A stretch of DNA of 28,784 nt from a virus. The stretch is from the IMG/VR virus record IMGVR_UViG_3300025117_000638, positions 1 to 28,784 of that record; one strand, given 5' to 3'. The notes beneath the pieces were generated by a model, which was not told the origin of the DNA, made no database searches, and saw nothing but the letters and a program-made list of their open reading frames with translations. Each line of letters begins with the position of its first letter. Position 1 is the first letter of the stretch. Both the position numbers and the translations under genes were made by a program. Shown here in pieces: positions 21,549-28,395 of this stretch.

Positions 21549-22183
21549 CACGGCAGCAGCTCCTCCGTGAACTCCACCGTGCCGTTGTCGTCCCGGCATA
21601 GGGACAGCACGATCCGCACGCATCCTATCAGGCCCGTCTTATTCTTCAGTCGCTCCCCGAGGCCCGTTGCCGTGTCCAGCACGCAGGCGTTGGTGTTCAT
21701 GCCACAGACCTCAACAACCAGGCCCGGCCGCACCAGTCCGGCCCCAACCAGCCATGCGTAGACCTCATCGCCACCGTCGTTGCGGTCTTTCCAGAGCACC
21801 GGAGTGCCCGGCGGCAGCATGTCCTGAGGTGTAATGCTGAAGCCGTCACCACAGATCGTCACTACGCGACCAGGGTAGGTCGCGATAGCGCTGGCCAACT
21901 CCCTGATGTACGCCGGATCGTGCGCTGCCCGAAGGCCGAGCTGCACGTCCACGATGAGAAGGACGCGAGGGAGACCTGCAACCGGCGCGGCTGGGGCCTG
22001 GCTACCGAGGGACTGGCTGCTTGACTGCGCCCCGCCGGGCACTGCTGCCGCCAGGCTGCCCAGTTGGGCCGTCACTGACGCCAGCGTGATGCTGGCCTGG
22101 GTCACGGCCTGGGCCAGGTGGGTGGCTGCCTTCTCAGCCTCGGCCGCCAGCAGCTCTAGCCGGTGCGTATCCCCGGCCGTCAC
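21548..22183 (-). CDS. Isochorismatase-like cysteine hydrolase with N-terminal helical extension
   Basis: 211 residues from GTG 22183 (GTGA overlap; GGGGGA upstream). Residues 1-50 form an Ala/Leu helix (LELLAAEAEKAATHLAQAV) that may be a coiled coil. The hydrolase domain begins at about 72: VLLIVDVQ (catalytic-type Asp79), WKDRNDG (Lys132) and CGMNTNACVLDTA (nucleophile Cys167). This is the D-K-C triad of the isochorismatase/nicotinamidase superfamily. Substrates in this family include nicotinamide, isochorismate and carbamoyl compounds; which applies here is unknown. A frame extending to 22384 only reads a different gene out of frame and is rejected. Confidence 0.8.
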   Translation of the reverse strand: MTAGDTHRLELLAAEAEKAATHLAQAVTQASITLASVTAQLGSLAAAVPGGAQSSSQSLGSQAPAAPVAGLPRVLLIVDVQLGLRAAHDPAYIRELASAIATYPGRVVTICGDGFSITPQDMLPPGTPVLWKDRNDGGDEVYAWLVGAGLVRPGLVVEVCGMNTNACVLDTATGLGERLKNKTGLIGCVRIVLSLCRDDNGTVEFTEELLP

Positions 22184-22353
22184 CGCTTCCCCCGCTCGCC
22201 CTTGCTGCCCCGGTCCCGAATGCCGGCCGTGATCTTGGCGTCCTTGGGATTGGTGCTGTGGGCGACGGTCTTGCTGCGGCCCCCGGGGAGCTTCTTCACG
22301 ACGCTGTACTTCCCCGGGCCCCGCTTCTTCACGATGTGCGTACCGGCTGGCAT
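22180..22353 (-). CDS. Small basic uncharacterised protein (57 residues)
   Basis: Starts at the ATG at 22353 with GGGAG seven bases upstream. It overlaps the preceding gene by 25 bases and ends in the GTGA start of the hydrolase gene. The sequence is strongly basic (IVKKRGPGKYSVVKKLPGGR, then a Lys/Arg/Gly-rich tail) and contains a compact GKYSVVKKLPGG segment. It could bind nucleic acid, but no known domain is recognised. Confidence 0.65.
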   Translation of the reverse strand: MPAGTHIVKKRGPGKYSVVKKLPGGRSKTVAHSTNPKDAKITAGIRDRGSKGERGKR

Positions 22354-22601
22354 AGTGGTCTCCCAGTGCCCGTCTGGGCGGCAAAGCGGCTCAGCAGCTC
22401 AAGGGCTGAACCGTGGACCGTGGCAGCGGTGGCAGTAACGGAGCCGCCCGCCTTGGAAAACGTGATGGTGGACCGCTCGGGGCCGTCCCTGAGCCAGGCC
22501 CGGAAGCCCTGCACCAGCAACTCCTCGTCGGGCGAAGCCTCACTGCCGGTAAGGGCCGGACGCAGCCGGGCAGGGATGGAGGGGTTTCCGGGCTCACTCA
22601 C
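22329..22601 (-). CDS. Uncharacterised small protein (90 residues)
   Basis: Starts at GTG 22601 overlapping the large terminase stop (GTGA). The middle (ASPDEELLVQGFRAWLRDG, then STITFSKAGGSVTATAATVH) is helix followed by strand. No family recognised. The tight coupling to the terminase and a following small basic protein gene suggest a packaging- or head-associated accessory role, but this is context only. Confidence 0.6.
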   Translation of the reverse strand: MSEPGNPSIPARLRPALTGSEASPDEELLVQGFRAWLRDGPERSTITFSKAGGSVTATAATVHGSALELLSRFAAQTGTGRPLCQPVRTS

Positions 22602-23917
22602 AGGCCCAGCTCCCCCGAGGACGCGCCGCCGCCGACGACTGGGAAGGCCTGCGCCACGTAGTACCCGACCGCATCAGTGAGATGGGTCAGGATCCGGTCC
22701 TTGCCCTTGTCGATGGCCCCGGCCTTGTCCAGGTCCACGCCCTCGAAGTCGGTCACCAAGTGCGGGCAGCTGATCGGATCGGCCATCATGCGGACGACGT
22801 TGAGGATGCTACAGAGTCGGCTGTTGACGGCGTTAACGCGGGCCCGCTCGGAGGGGTTTGAGTGCGGCACGATGGCCTTCAGCCGGCCCCCGAACACCGG
22901 CCGCAGCTTGCCCAGGGCCAGCTCCCAGTCTGAGCCCTGGACCTTGGCTGTCCCCTTGGCGCCCCCGCTGGCGTCCCCGGCCAAGATCAGCGTCCCGTTG
23001 TGGGCTGCGTAGCGGGCTAGGAAGCGGTCGATCACCTTGGGCGTGTTGCTGTCCTGCTCGATCCACACCTCGTCGATCCAGCCCGTGCCGACCTCGCCGC
23101 TCGGCAGCGTCTGCTCCTGGCCGATCACCGCTACCCCGGGCCGCACGTTGAAGTCCAGGGAGAGGATCAGGGCACGGCGATCACTGTAGCGCAGCCGGTG
23201 CTTGGCGTGGACGTCCGTGCGCCAAGTGTAGTAGGCGGACCCCTGGTAGCTGATGAAGTCGGCCTCCATCTCCTGCCGGAAGCTCAGTGAGTCCATGTTG
23301 CGCCGGGCACTCTCGATCTCCTCCGCCGGTAGGACCTCCGAGCTGAGCCAGTGGTGATAGGCCCACTCGCTGAGCGCCTTCAGTCGGCTCTCCTCGCGCT
23401 GCGCTGCCTGGGCGATAGAGTAGGCGTGGTTGCGGCCTTCCGGCACTCCCTCCAGGTCGCACCAGCCGCCGCGGTCAGCCAGCGCCGGACGGATGTTCTG
23501 CTCCCAGGCCAGGGGCCTGATGTTGGCGAACTCGGTGATCCCGCCCCCGTCCCATGGTGAGCCCTCCATGCGCTCCGGCTTGTCGAGCCCGATGATGTGA
23601 ATGTCCGAGCCGCAATGCAGCCGCACCACCAGCTCCGACTCGCTCACGTCCCGCTGAAACTCCCGGGGGACAAACCGCTTGATGTCGGCCCAGAAGATGC
23701 GCTTGGCCTGGTCCCGGGTGGGTGCTCCAAGGAAGAAGTGCGAATCCGGGAAGGCGGTACCGTGCAGCGCAGCGGCGATCACCTTGGCCTTGAGGCGGAG
23801 CGTCTTGCCCGAGCGCCGGCCGGCAAATACCGCGTTGAACCGGGCCCGGCTGTCAGTGTAGCGCTCGCCTTTGGGATGGGCCTTGAGACGCGGGAAGTAG
23901 GGCAGCACAATGCCCAT
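22598..23917 (-). CDS. Terminase large subunit (ATPase and nuclease)
   Basis: 439 residues from ATG 23917 (TGATG overlap). The Walker A motif GRRSGKT is at about 33-39. A GGGITEF segment holds the Walker B-type catalytic acid (E129). The C-terminal RNase H-like nuclease shows three acidic positions: SLDFNVRPG (D255), LAGDASGG (D315) and THLTDAVGYY (about D415). The ATPase packages DNA through the portal and the nuclease cuts concatemers. It follows the small terminase candidate and precedes accessory genes leading to the portal. A frame starting at 24091 is longer but reads the small subunit gene out of frame, so the 23917 start is used. Confidence 0.93.
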   Translation of the reverse strand: MGIVLPYFPRLKAHPKGERYTDSRARFNAVFAGRRSGKTLRLKAKVIAAALHGTAFPDSHFFLGAPTRDQAKRIFWADIKRFVPREFQRDVSESELVVRLHCGSDIHIIGLDKPERMEGSPWDGGGITEFANIRPLAWEQNIRPALADRGGWCDLEGVPEGRNHAYSIAQAAQREESRLKALSEWAYHHWLSSEVLPAEEIESARRNMDSLSFRQEMEADFISYQGSAYYTWRTDVHAKHRLRYSDRRALILSLDFNVRPGVAVIGQEQTLPSGEVGTGWIDEVWIEQDSNTPKVIDRFLARYAAHNGTLILAGDASGGAKGTAKVQGSDWELALGKLRPVFGGRLKAIVPHSNPSERARVNAVNSRLCSILNVVRMMADPISCPHLVTDFEGVDLDKAGAIDKGKDRILTHLTDAVGYYVAQAFPVVGGGASSGELGL

Positions 23918-24489
23918 CACAGACTGTTCTCGCTGCGGCCGTGGGTGATGTCGTCCAGAGCATGCAGGTATATCTGAATCCGGCCGGCGTGGTCTTGCGG
24001 GTCTACCGGCCCCTTGCCCGCCGCCTCTAGGCCGGCCTGCTGCTCGACCAGCCGCCCGATGCGACCCAGGAAGGTGTCGATGATCCGCCACAGATCAGGC
24101 CGCCGGCGCCTGACCTCCTCGAACTGCCGCCGCTGGGAGCCGGAATCGTCCCGGCGTTGGATGATCTCGGCTACCTCCATGCCTGCCGTCTTGTCCTGGT
24201 CGGTGGCCCACTCGTAGTAGCAGGCCAAGGCGCGATCGAGCATCACGCGACAGACGGCAATCTCCTGAGTGAGCCCGTCGAGTCGGCCCGCCTCGTCCAA
24301 AGTGGCCAACTCCCGATCCGTGAAATGCCGCGCGTAGATGCCGTGATCCACCGGCCTCCCCTTGGGCGCATGCTGCGCCCGGTGCAGGCCGCACCAGCCG
24401 GTATCGTCGGCAGGCCGCGTGCATCGGCAGCCCTGCGTGTCCGGCCCTAAGTGCTTGCAGCGCTCAGGCTGCTTCTTAGCTCTCGGCAT
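23917..24489 (-). CDS. Putative terminase small subunit with Cys/His N-terminus
   Basis: 190 residues. The N-terminus has C11, C21, C23, C33 and H36 arranged as CxnCxCxnCGLH, which may bind zinc. A DHGIYAR motif and helical segments (LTQEIAVCRVMLDRALACYY) follow, with a long C-terminal helix. Proteins with such a short Cys-rich head and HGIYAR-like motif commonly precede large terminase genes in phages. It would recognise the packaging site. Its ATG at 24489 overlaps the radical SAM end by 14 bases. I base this mainly on position; no direct small-subunit motif is visible. Confidence 0.65.
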   Translation of the reverse strand: MPRAKKQPERCKHLGPDTQGCRCTRPADDTGWCGLHRAQHAPKGRPVDHGIYARHFTDRELATLDEAGRLDGLTQEIAVCRVMLDRALACYYEWATDQDKTAGMEVAEIIQRRDDSGSQRRQFEEVRRRRPDLWRIIDTFLGRIGRLVEQQAGLEAAGKGPVDPQDHAGRIQIYLHALDDITHGRSENSL

Positions 24490-25999
24490 CTTGCTGCCTC
24501 GGCAAACGACTTGACTTGATTGCCAGATAGCACTCCCTGTCGATCATGTCCACCCGTCGCTGATAGGCTTGCCACCGGCGGCGGAGGCCCGTTGTGGGCA
24601 CGTGGGTTTCGACCACCTGCCAAGGATAGCGCCCCTCGGGGGCAAGGGTGCCGCAAAGGTAGTCCAGATCGTACCCCCAGTGCTTTTCCAGATAGCGCGC
24701 AAAGAGGCGCGCCCCCACTCGTCCGGGGCGGCCGGTTTGGGAAGTCAGTTTCCGGTTGGCTGCCAGGTCACGAAGTACTCCCTCGACCCGTGCGTCACCA
24801 CGGACCGCCAGTTGCGCCTTGATGCGACTCAACGGCCCCCAAATCCGAGGCGTGAAGGCAATGGTCATTCTCCACCGCTTGGAGTCGTCGTGTCCGTGCG
24901 GCCACAAAGCCAGCTGGAAACGGCCGGTATAGTCACCGAACGGATCAGCGGCGGCGGCCCACTGAAGTGGCGTGTGCGGTTGCGTCAGGAAGGTGTTGAC
25001 GAAGGGCATAAGTGTCATGGAATTGGCCTCTGGTATCGCATTCAATCGCCGCAGGAGTTCGGTCCAAGCAGCGTAGTCCTCCTCGGTCTCGCCAGGCAAC
25101 CCGAGGATGAGATAGAACCGTATCCCCCGCTTGCCCTTCTCCGACTCGGCCACGAGCTTTTGACAGCCGTCCACAAAGTCTGAGTCGGTGATACCCTTGC
25201 CAATGGCCAGCCGCAAGCGCTCGCTGAGACCCTCCAAGCCAAACAGCACCGTGCCCTTGTGTCCTGGCCTGGTCTTCAAATTATCCCAGCGCAGGTCAGA
25301 TGCCGTGTTGGTCTTGCCGGCGGCAGCAGTGAAACACTCGATCTCATCATACCCGGAATGGGCCAATCGCTCCGGCGCAAACAGAGCGACATTTTTGTTC
25401 GGTCCCTGAGCGATCAGGGCCTTGATGTCTTCCGGCCTCCCCTCTCGGTATGGCTTCAGATAGCTCAGCGCACAGAAGGCGCACCTGTATCGGCAGCCTC
25501 GGGCTATCTCAATCCGCGTGGCTTTCTGCCCAGGCTCGACCATGGCTGTAGCCGAGAAGGCATCAGACCGCCAGCGGGTGATCTCTGTCTTTCCCGGCCA
25601 GTACGCCCCGGAGAGTTCTCCAATCATCTCCTCCTGCCCGTCTCTGGCCAACGCCAAGGCATCCGGCAAGAAGCCCTCCCCGTCGCCGATGCACGCCCAA
25701 TGGTAGAGCGATCCAAGGGAGACGAAGTTGTAGGCCTGGAATCCGCCGATGATGACCAATGGCTTGCGGCTCTTTGCCGGATCTACTCCGCAGCGCCGTA
25801 GGAACGCGGCGTAATCGTAGAGGTGTTCCCACCAGAACAGGGAGAATAGGAGCACATCGAAGGCGCCGGCGGTGCGTTGCCCCATAGACTCCAAGCGCAC
25901 TCCCTCCACGGTGCGCGCCTGCTCCAGGCACAGGTACATGCCGTAGTTCAGCGACGTTCGCCCGAACGTCCGATAGCCGACTCGCAGCGTCCTACTCAT
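24476..25999 (-). CDS. Radical SAM enzyme, cobalamin-binding-like N-terminus
   Basis: 507 residues. A Rossmann-like N-terminal half with VIIGGFQAYNF (about 82-92) and IGDGEGFLPDAL (about 104-115) resembles the B12-binding domain of class B radical SAM proteins, though the DxHxxG cobalamin motif is not seen. The radical SAM core has ARGCRYRCAFCAL with C169, C173 and C176 (CxxxCxxC, 4Fe-4S cluster), and a FYLILGLPGETEEDY segment typical of this barrel. The gene starts with ATGA overlapping the ParB-like gene. Its coding sequence is visibly more A/T-rich than its neighbours, suggesting recent acquisition. The reaction cannot be named; modification of nucleic acid or a cofactor are options. Confidence 0.9.
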   Translation of the reverse strand: MSRTLRVGYRTFGRTSLNYGMYLCLEQARTVEGVRLESMGQRTAGAFDVLLFSLFWWEHLYDYAAFLRRCGVDPAKSRKPLVIIGGFQAYNFVSLGSLYHWACIGDGEGFLPDALALARDGQEEMIGELSGAYWPGKTEITRWRSDAFSATAMVEPGQKATRIEIARGCRYRCAFCALSYLKPYREGRPEDIKALIAQGPNKNVALFAPERLAHSGYDEIECFTAAAGKTNTASDLRWDNLKTRPGHKGTVLFGLEGLSERLRLAIGKGITDSDFVDGCQKLVAESEKGKRGIRFYLILGLPGETEEDYAAWTELLRRLNAIPEANSMTLMPFVNTFLTQPHTPLQWAAAADPFGDYTGRFQLALWPHGHDDSKRWRMTIAFTPRIWGPLSRIKAQLAVRGDARVEGVLRDLAANRKLTSQTGRPGRVGARLFARYLEKHWGYDLDYLCGTLAPEGRYPWQVVETHVPTTGLRRRWQAYQRRVDMIDRECYLAIKSSRLPRQQDAES

Positions 26000-26682
26000 T
26001 CCGGCTTGACGATCTCGCCCTTCTTCCAGTCTCCCCAGTATCGGCGGTCCGGACGCGACTCATCGTCGGTGATGAAGGACAGATCGTGCTGTTGAGCGAA
26101 CTTATGAATCTCGTCCAGGAGCTGGGCACTCACTTTCTCCGCCGGGGCTCGAAGCACCAGGTCAATCCAATCCTTGCCGCCGGCAGCGCTTGTATCCCCA
26201 ACGGGGGAGGCCGGCTCCTCGTAAAACTCCGCGTTGAACGCATCCATGTCGAGGCCCGGCAGGTCCGGCAGCTCGAACGCAGCCAGGTCAATGTCCGCCG
26301 CCGACACGAACTCATACAGCCCCTGGGCCGAGACCTTGCCGTAGGCCGACACTGCCAGGAGGAGCTTTTCCTTGGCCTCACGCTCGTCGGTCGCCTCGAT
26401 CTCCACGCACGGTACGCCGCCCTTCACGCTCCACCCCTCCTGCCGCAGCACCCTGAGCCGCTGATGCCCGTCGAGGGTCTTCCAGCCATCCGGCGCGTGC
26501 CAGACGAACTCCGGGAAACTGAAGCCATACCGCAGCATCGACGCCTTGAGCTTGGCGTAGCCCTCCTCCGACAGGTCCTTGAGGGCACCCTGAAAGTCCT
26601 GCATCTCCTCGACGCCTAAGCGCAGCTCGCACTTGCAAGTGCAGTCCAGGACGGTGCCGTGAAGTCGCGAGGCCTTATCCAT
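25996..26682 (-). CDS. ParB/sulfiredoxin-fold-like nuclease domain protein
   Basis: 228 residues from the ATG at 26682. The N-terminus carries CTCKCEL, three close cysteines. A ParB-like core follows: EEMQDFQGALKDLSEEGY, a partner strand, then LDGHQRLRVLR (residues 70-80), corresponding to the conserved GxxR region of ParB-type N-terminal domains. The rest includes FELPDLPGLDMDAFN, commonly found in the phage ParB/DNA-methylase family. The canonical DNA-binding HTH of chromosome-partitioning ParB is not seen, so this is the short phage form. Coupled by ATGA to the radical SAM gene. Could act in DNA modification; this is inference. Confidence 0.75.
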   Translation of the reverse strand: MDKASRLHGTVLDCTCKCELRLGVEEMQDFQGALKDLSEEGYAKLKASMLRYGFSFPEFVWHAPDGWKTLDGHQRLRVLRQEGWSVKGGVPCVEIEATDEREAKEKLLLAVSAYGKVSAQGLYEFVSAADIDLAAFELPDLPGLDMDAFNAEFYEEPASPVGDTSAAGGKDWIDLVLRAPAEKVSAQLLDEIHKFAQQHDLSFITDDESRPDRRYWGDWKKGEIVKPE

Positions 26683-26700
26683 CGCCACTCTTCTCTATTT

Positions 26701-26874
26701 TTATTCCGCCGGGTGGAACGAGTGTGTTTTTTTCAGACTCGGGCCGCCTGTAGCGCCCCAGGATAGACGATCGCCTATCCTGGGTGGGTAGAACAAGGGC
26801 CGTCCCTTAGATCGGCCCTTCACGTCGGCGCTCTGTTCGTAGGCGGCCTGGATGTCCGGGTCGCGGTATTGCAT
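26701..26874 (-). CDS. Small ORF spanning a hairpin-rich region (57 residues)
   Basis: Reads from an ATG at 26874 (an in-frame GTG at 26880 overlaps the helicase stop as GTGA) to TAA. The start MQYRDPDIQAAYEQSADVKG is plausible protein, followed by a Pro/Gly/Arg-rich tail. The same bases form a near-perfect 28-bp palindrome and another hairpin, so coding and structural roles are in conflict. It may be a real but atypical small gene, or a non-coding leader; confidence is low to moderate. Confidence 0.4.
   Translation of the reverse strand: MQYRDPDIQAAYEQSADVKGRSKGRPLFYPPRIGDRLSWGATGGPSLKKTHSFHPAE
26757..26784. promoter_or_regulatory. 28-bp near-perfect palindrome
   Basis: A 10-bp perfect stem (cccaggatag / ctatcctggg) flanks an 8-base centre that contains cgatcg, so the palindrome is symmetric except for a single pair. 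In RNA it would make a strong hairpin; in DNA it could be an operator or recombinase/nuclease site. It lies between the helicase and ParB-like genes. No U-tract follows on the transcribed strand. Function is unknown. Confidence 0.6.
26797..26818. other. Hairpin with an 11-mer shared with 28333-28343
   Basis: Six-bp stem (gggccg / cggccc) with a 10-base loop. Its right part (26808-26818) contains tagatcggccc, which is repeated exactly at 28333-28343 in the gap on the other side of the helicase gene. Confidence 0.45.
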
Positions 26875-26876
26875 CG

Positions 26877-28238
26877 TCACATTGTCCTGTGGGCGGGTTC
26901 ACCGAACAGGGCTACGTCGTTTCGCCAGACGAGTTTGACGCTGCCGACGGCGCCGCGGCGGCACTTTTCGCAGAGGGCGTAGGCCTCGGCCATGAGGGTG
27001 TCGAGGGTCCCTTTGGCGGCGGCGCTGGTGCGCAGGTGGTCGTAGCGGCCGGGGCGGTAGAGGAGGATGACGTTATCGGCGTTCTCCTCGATGGCGCCGC
27101 TCTCGCGCAGGTCGTCGAGGCGCGGGCGTCGGTCGGGGCGATCCTTGGCGCGGGACAGTTGAGAGAGCAGCAGGACGGAGGTGTCTAGTTCGAGGGCCAG
27201 ATCTTTGAGGCGGCTCACGATAGCGGCCAGCTCGAGGTGGCGGCTTTCGGCGCCTGGGCAGTGGGTGCGGTGCAGGTGGTCGACGACCCAGAGGGCTACG
27301 GGGCGGTGTCGCCTACCGCCGCGCATCTGGCGCTCGATCTGGTCGATGGTGCGGCAGCGGCCGTAGCACCACCAGTCCAGGAGGGTGAGGCGGCGGCGGC
27401 TGTCCTCGATGCGGGCCATGGCATCGGCATCGAGCCGTCCCTTGCGGTGCTTGTCCGGGTCGATGGCCCAGGCGTCCACGGCCTCCAGGCGCAGGCCTAC
27501 CTGATGAGGCGGCTCTTCCTGCGTCACGTAGGCGGCGGCATGGCCGGCGGTGATGGCGGTGTGGAGGATCTGCACGGCCAGGGTGGTTTTGCCGACGGAG
27601 GTATCGGCGCCCAGGACGGTCAAGTCGCCGGGGCACAGTCCGTTGAGGCGGTCGTTCAGACCGTCAAAGCCGGTGTCCAGGCCGGCGAAGGCACGGCCGG
27701 CGGCGGCGAGTTGACGGCGGGCTTCGTACTCCCGGGTTGCCGCGGCTACCACTTCCCGGGCGGAGGCCTGCTCGTCCGAGTCGTCGATGTCCTGCTCGAC
27801 GAGCGCGCGCAGCTCCTCGCGGGCGGTGGACAGGGCGGGCGCACCGTCTCCGGCGTAGAGGGCGGTAGACAGGCGGTCGGCCATGCCGATGCCCTGGCGG
27901 GCGATGGCGTGGTCCCGGACGATGCGGGCGTGGCGCTCCGCGTTGGCCGACGTGCCTACCTCGGCGAGGATCCCGGCCAGGTACACGTCCCCGCCCACCT
28001 GGGCCCACTGTCCGCGTCCCACGAGGCACTCGCGCAGCAGGTGGGAGTCGAGGGCGCCCTCGGCGTCGTAGGTGTCGTAGATCGCCGCGAGGATGAGGCG
28101 GTGGGCCTCGACGTAGCAGTCGTCGGGCCGGAGGATCAGCCGGACAGCAGCGATAGCGGGGGCGGAGAACAGCATCGCGGAGAGGACGGCGCGCTCCATG
28201 GGCACGGAGTGAGGAGGGGCTGGGGACGGGGCGGTCAT
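26877..28238 (-). CDS. Replicative DNA helicase, DnaB family
   Basis: 453 residues. The N-terminal DnaB domain (about 10-105) contains EAHRLILAAIYDTYDAEGAL. The RecA-like core has Walker A GADTSVGKT (210-218), Walker B LWVVDHLHR with D320, VLLLSQLSR (motif H3) and the SGAIEENADNVILLYRP motif H4 region. It unwinds DNA 5'-3' at the fork as a hexamer. The ATG at 28238 is preceded by an AAGGGAAG stretch; an internal ATG thirteen codons in is less well placed. It follows the initiator-like gene after a 157-base gap that contains a hairpin and a small palindrome. Length matches the DnaB family. Confidence 0.93.
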   Translation of the reverse strand: MTAPSPAPPHSVPMERAVLSAMLFSAPAIAAVRLILRPDDCYVEAHRLILAAIYDTYDAEGALDSHLLRECLVGRGQWAQVGGDVYLAGILAEVGTSANAERHARIVRDHAIARQGIGMADRLSTALYAGDGAPALSTAREELRALVEQDIDDSDEQASAREVVAAATREYEARRQLAAAGRAFAGLDTGFDGLNDRLNGLCPGDLTVLGADTSVGKTTLAVQILHTAITAGHAAAYVTQEEPPHQVGLRLEAVDAWAIDPDKHRKGRLDADAMARIEDSRRRLTLLDWWCYGRCRTIDQIERQMRGGRRHRPVALWVVDHLHRTHCPGAESRHLELAAIVSRLKDLALELDTSVLLLSQLSRAKDRPDRRPRLDDLRESGAIEENADNVILLYRPGRYDHLRTSAAAKGTLDTLMAEAYALCEKCRRGAVGSVKLVWRNDVALFGEPAHRTM

Positions 28239-28273
28239 CGGTGAGGAAGCTTCCCTTGATGCCTCGCGGTGGC

Positions 28274-28284
28274 CCTATAATAGG
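28274..28284. promoter_or_regulatory. Small palindrome in the helicase leader
   Basis: cctat-a-ataggs symmetric element (CCTAT centre ATAGG) is the only A/T-rich point in the gap before the helicase gene and contains TATAAT on the plus strand. No matching -35 at 16-18 bases is seen on either strand, so it could be an operator or an isolated -10-like sequence. Low-confidence site. Confidence 0.25.
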
Positions 28285-28327
28285 TCAAGAATCGACGACG
28301 GCAGTCTTTGGTAGCAATACATAGGCT

Positions 28328-28343
28328 GGGCCTAGATCGGCCC
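28328..28343. other. Hairpin with 11-mer shared with 26808-26818
   Basis: gggcc / ggccc 5-bp stem around tagatc. The segment tagatcggccc is identical to part of the hairpin at 26797-26818. The two elements lie on each side of the helicase gene, which suggests a repeated regulatory or processing element. Confidence 0.4.
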
Positions 28344-28395
28344 GCCTTGGGCCGTTTCCTGCCATTCCAGGGCCATGCTGGGGGGTATGGACGGA

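Noticed and set aside
21548-22384. 278-codon version of the isochorismatase-like gene
   Set aside because: The first 67 codons lie in the wrong frame over the separate 57-residue basic gene; GTG 22183 gives a proper coupled start.
22598-24091. 497-codon version of the large terminase
   Set aside because: The first 58 codons read the small-subunit gene out of frame; ATG 23917 in a TGATG overlap is preferred.
27237-28244. Long plus-strand open frame (335 codons) opposite the helicase gene
   Set aside because: It is exactly antisense to the DnaB helicase and translates to a Gly/Val/Ala-rich low-complexity sequence typical of reverse frames in GC-rich DNA.
28256-28281. Plus-strand TTGATG followed by TATAAT
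   Set aside because: The spacing is only 14 bases and no plus-strand gene lies downstream; more likely part of a small palindrome.
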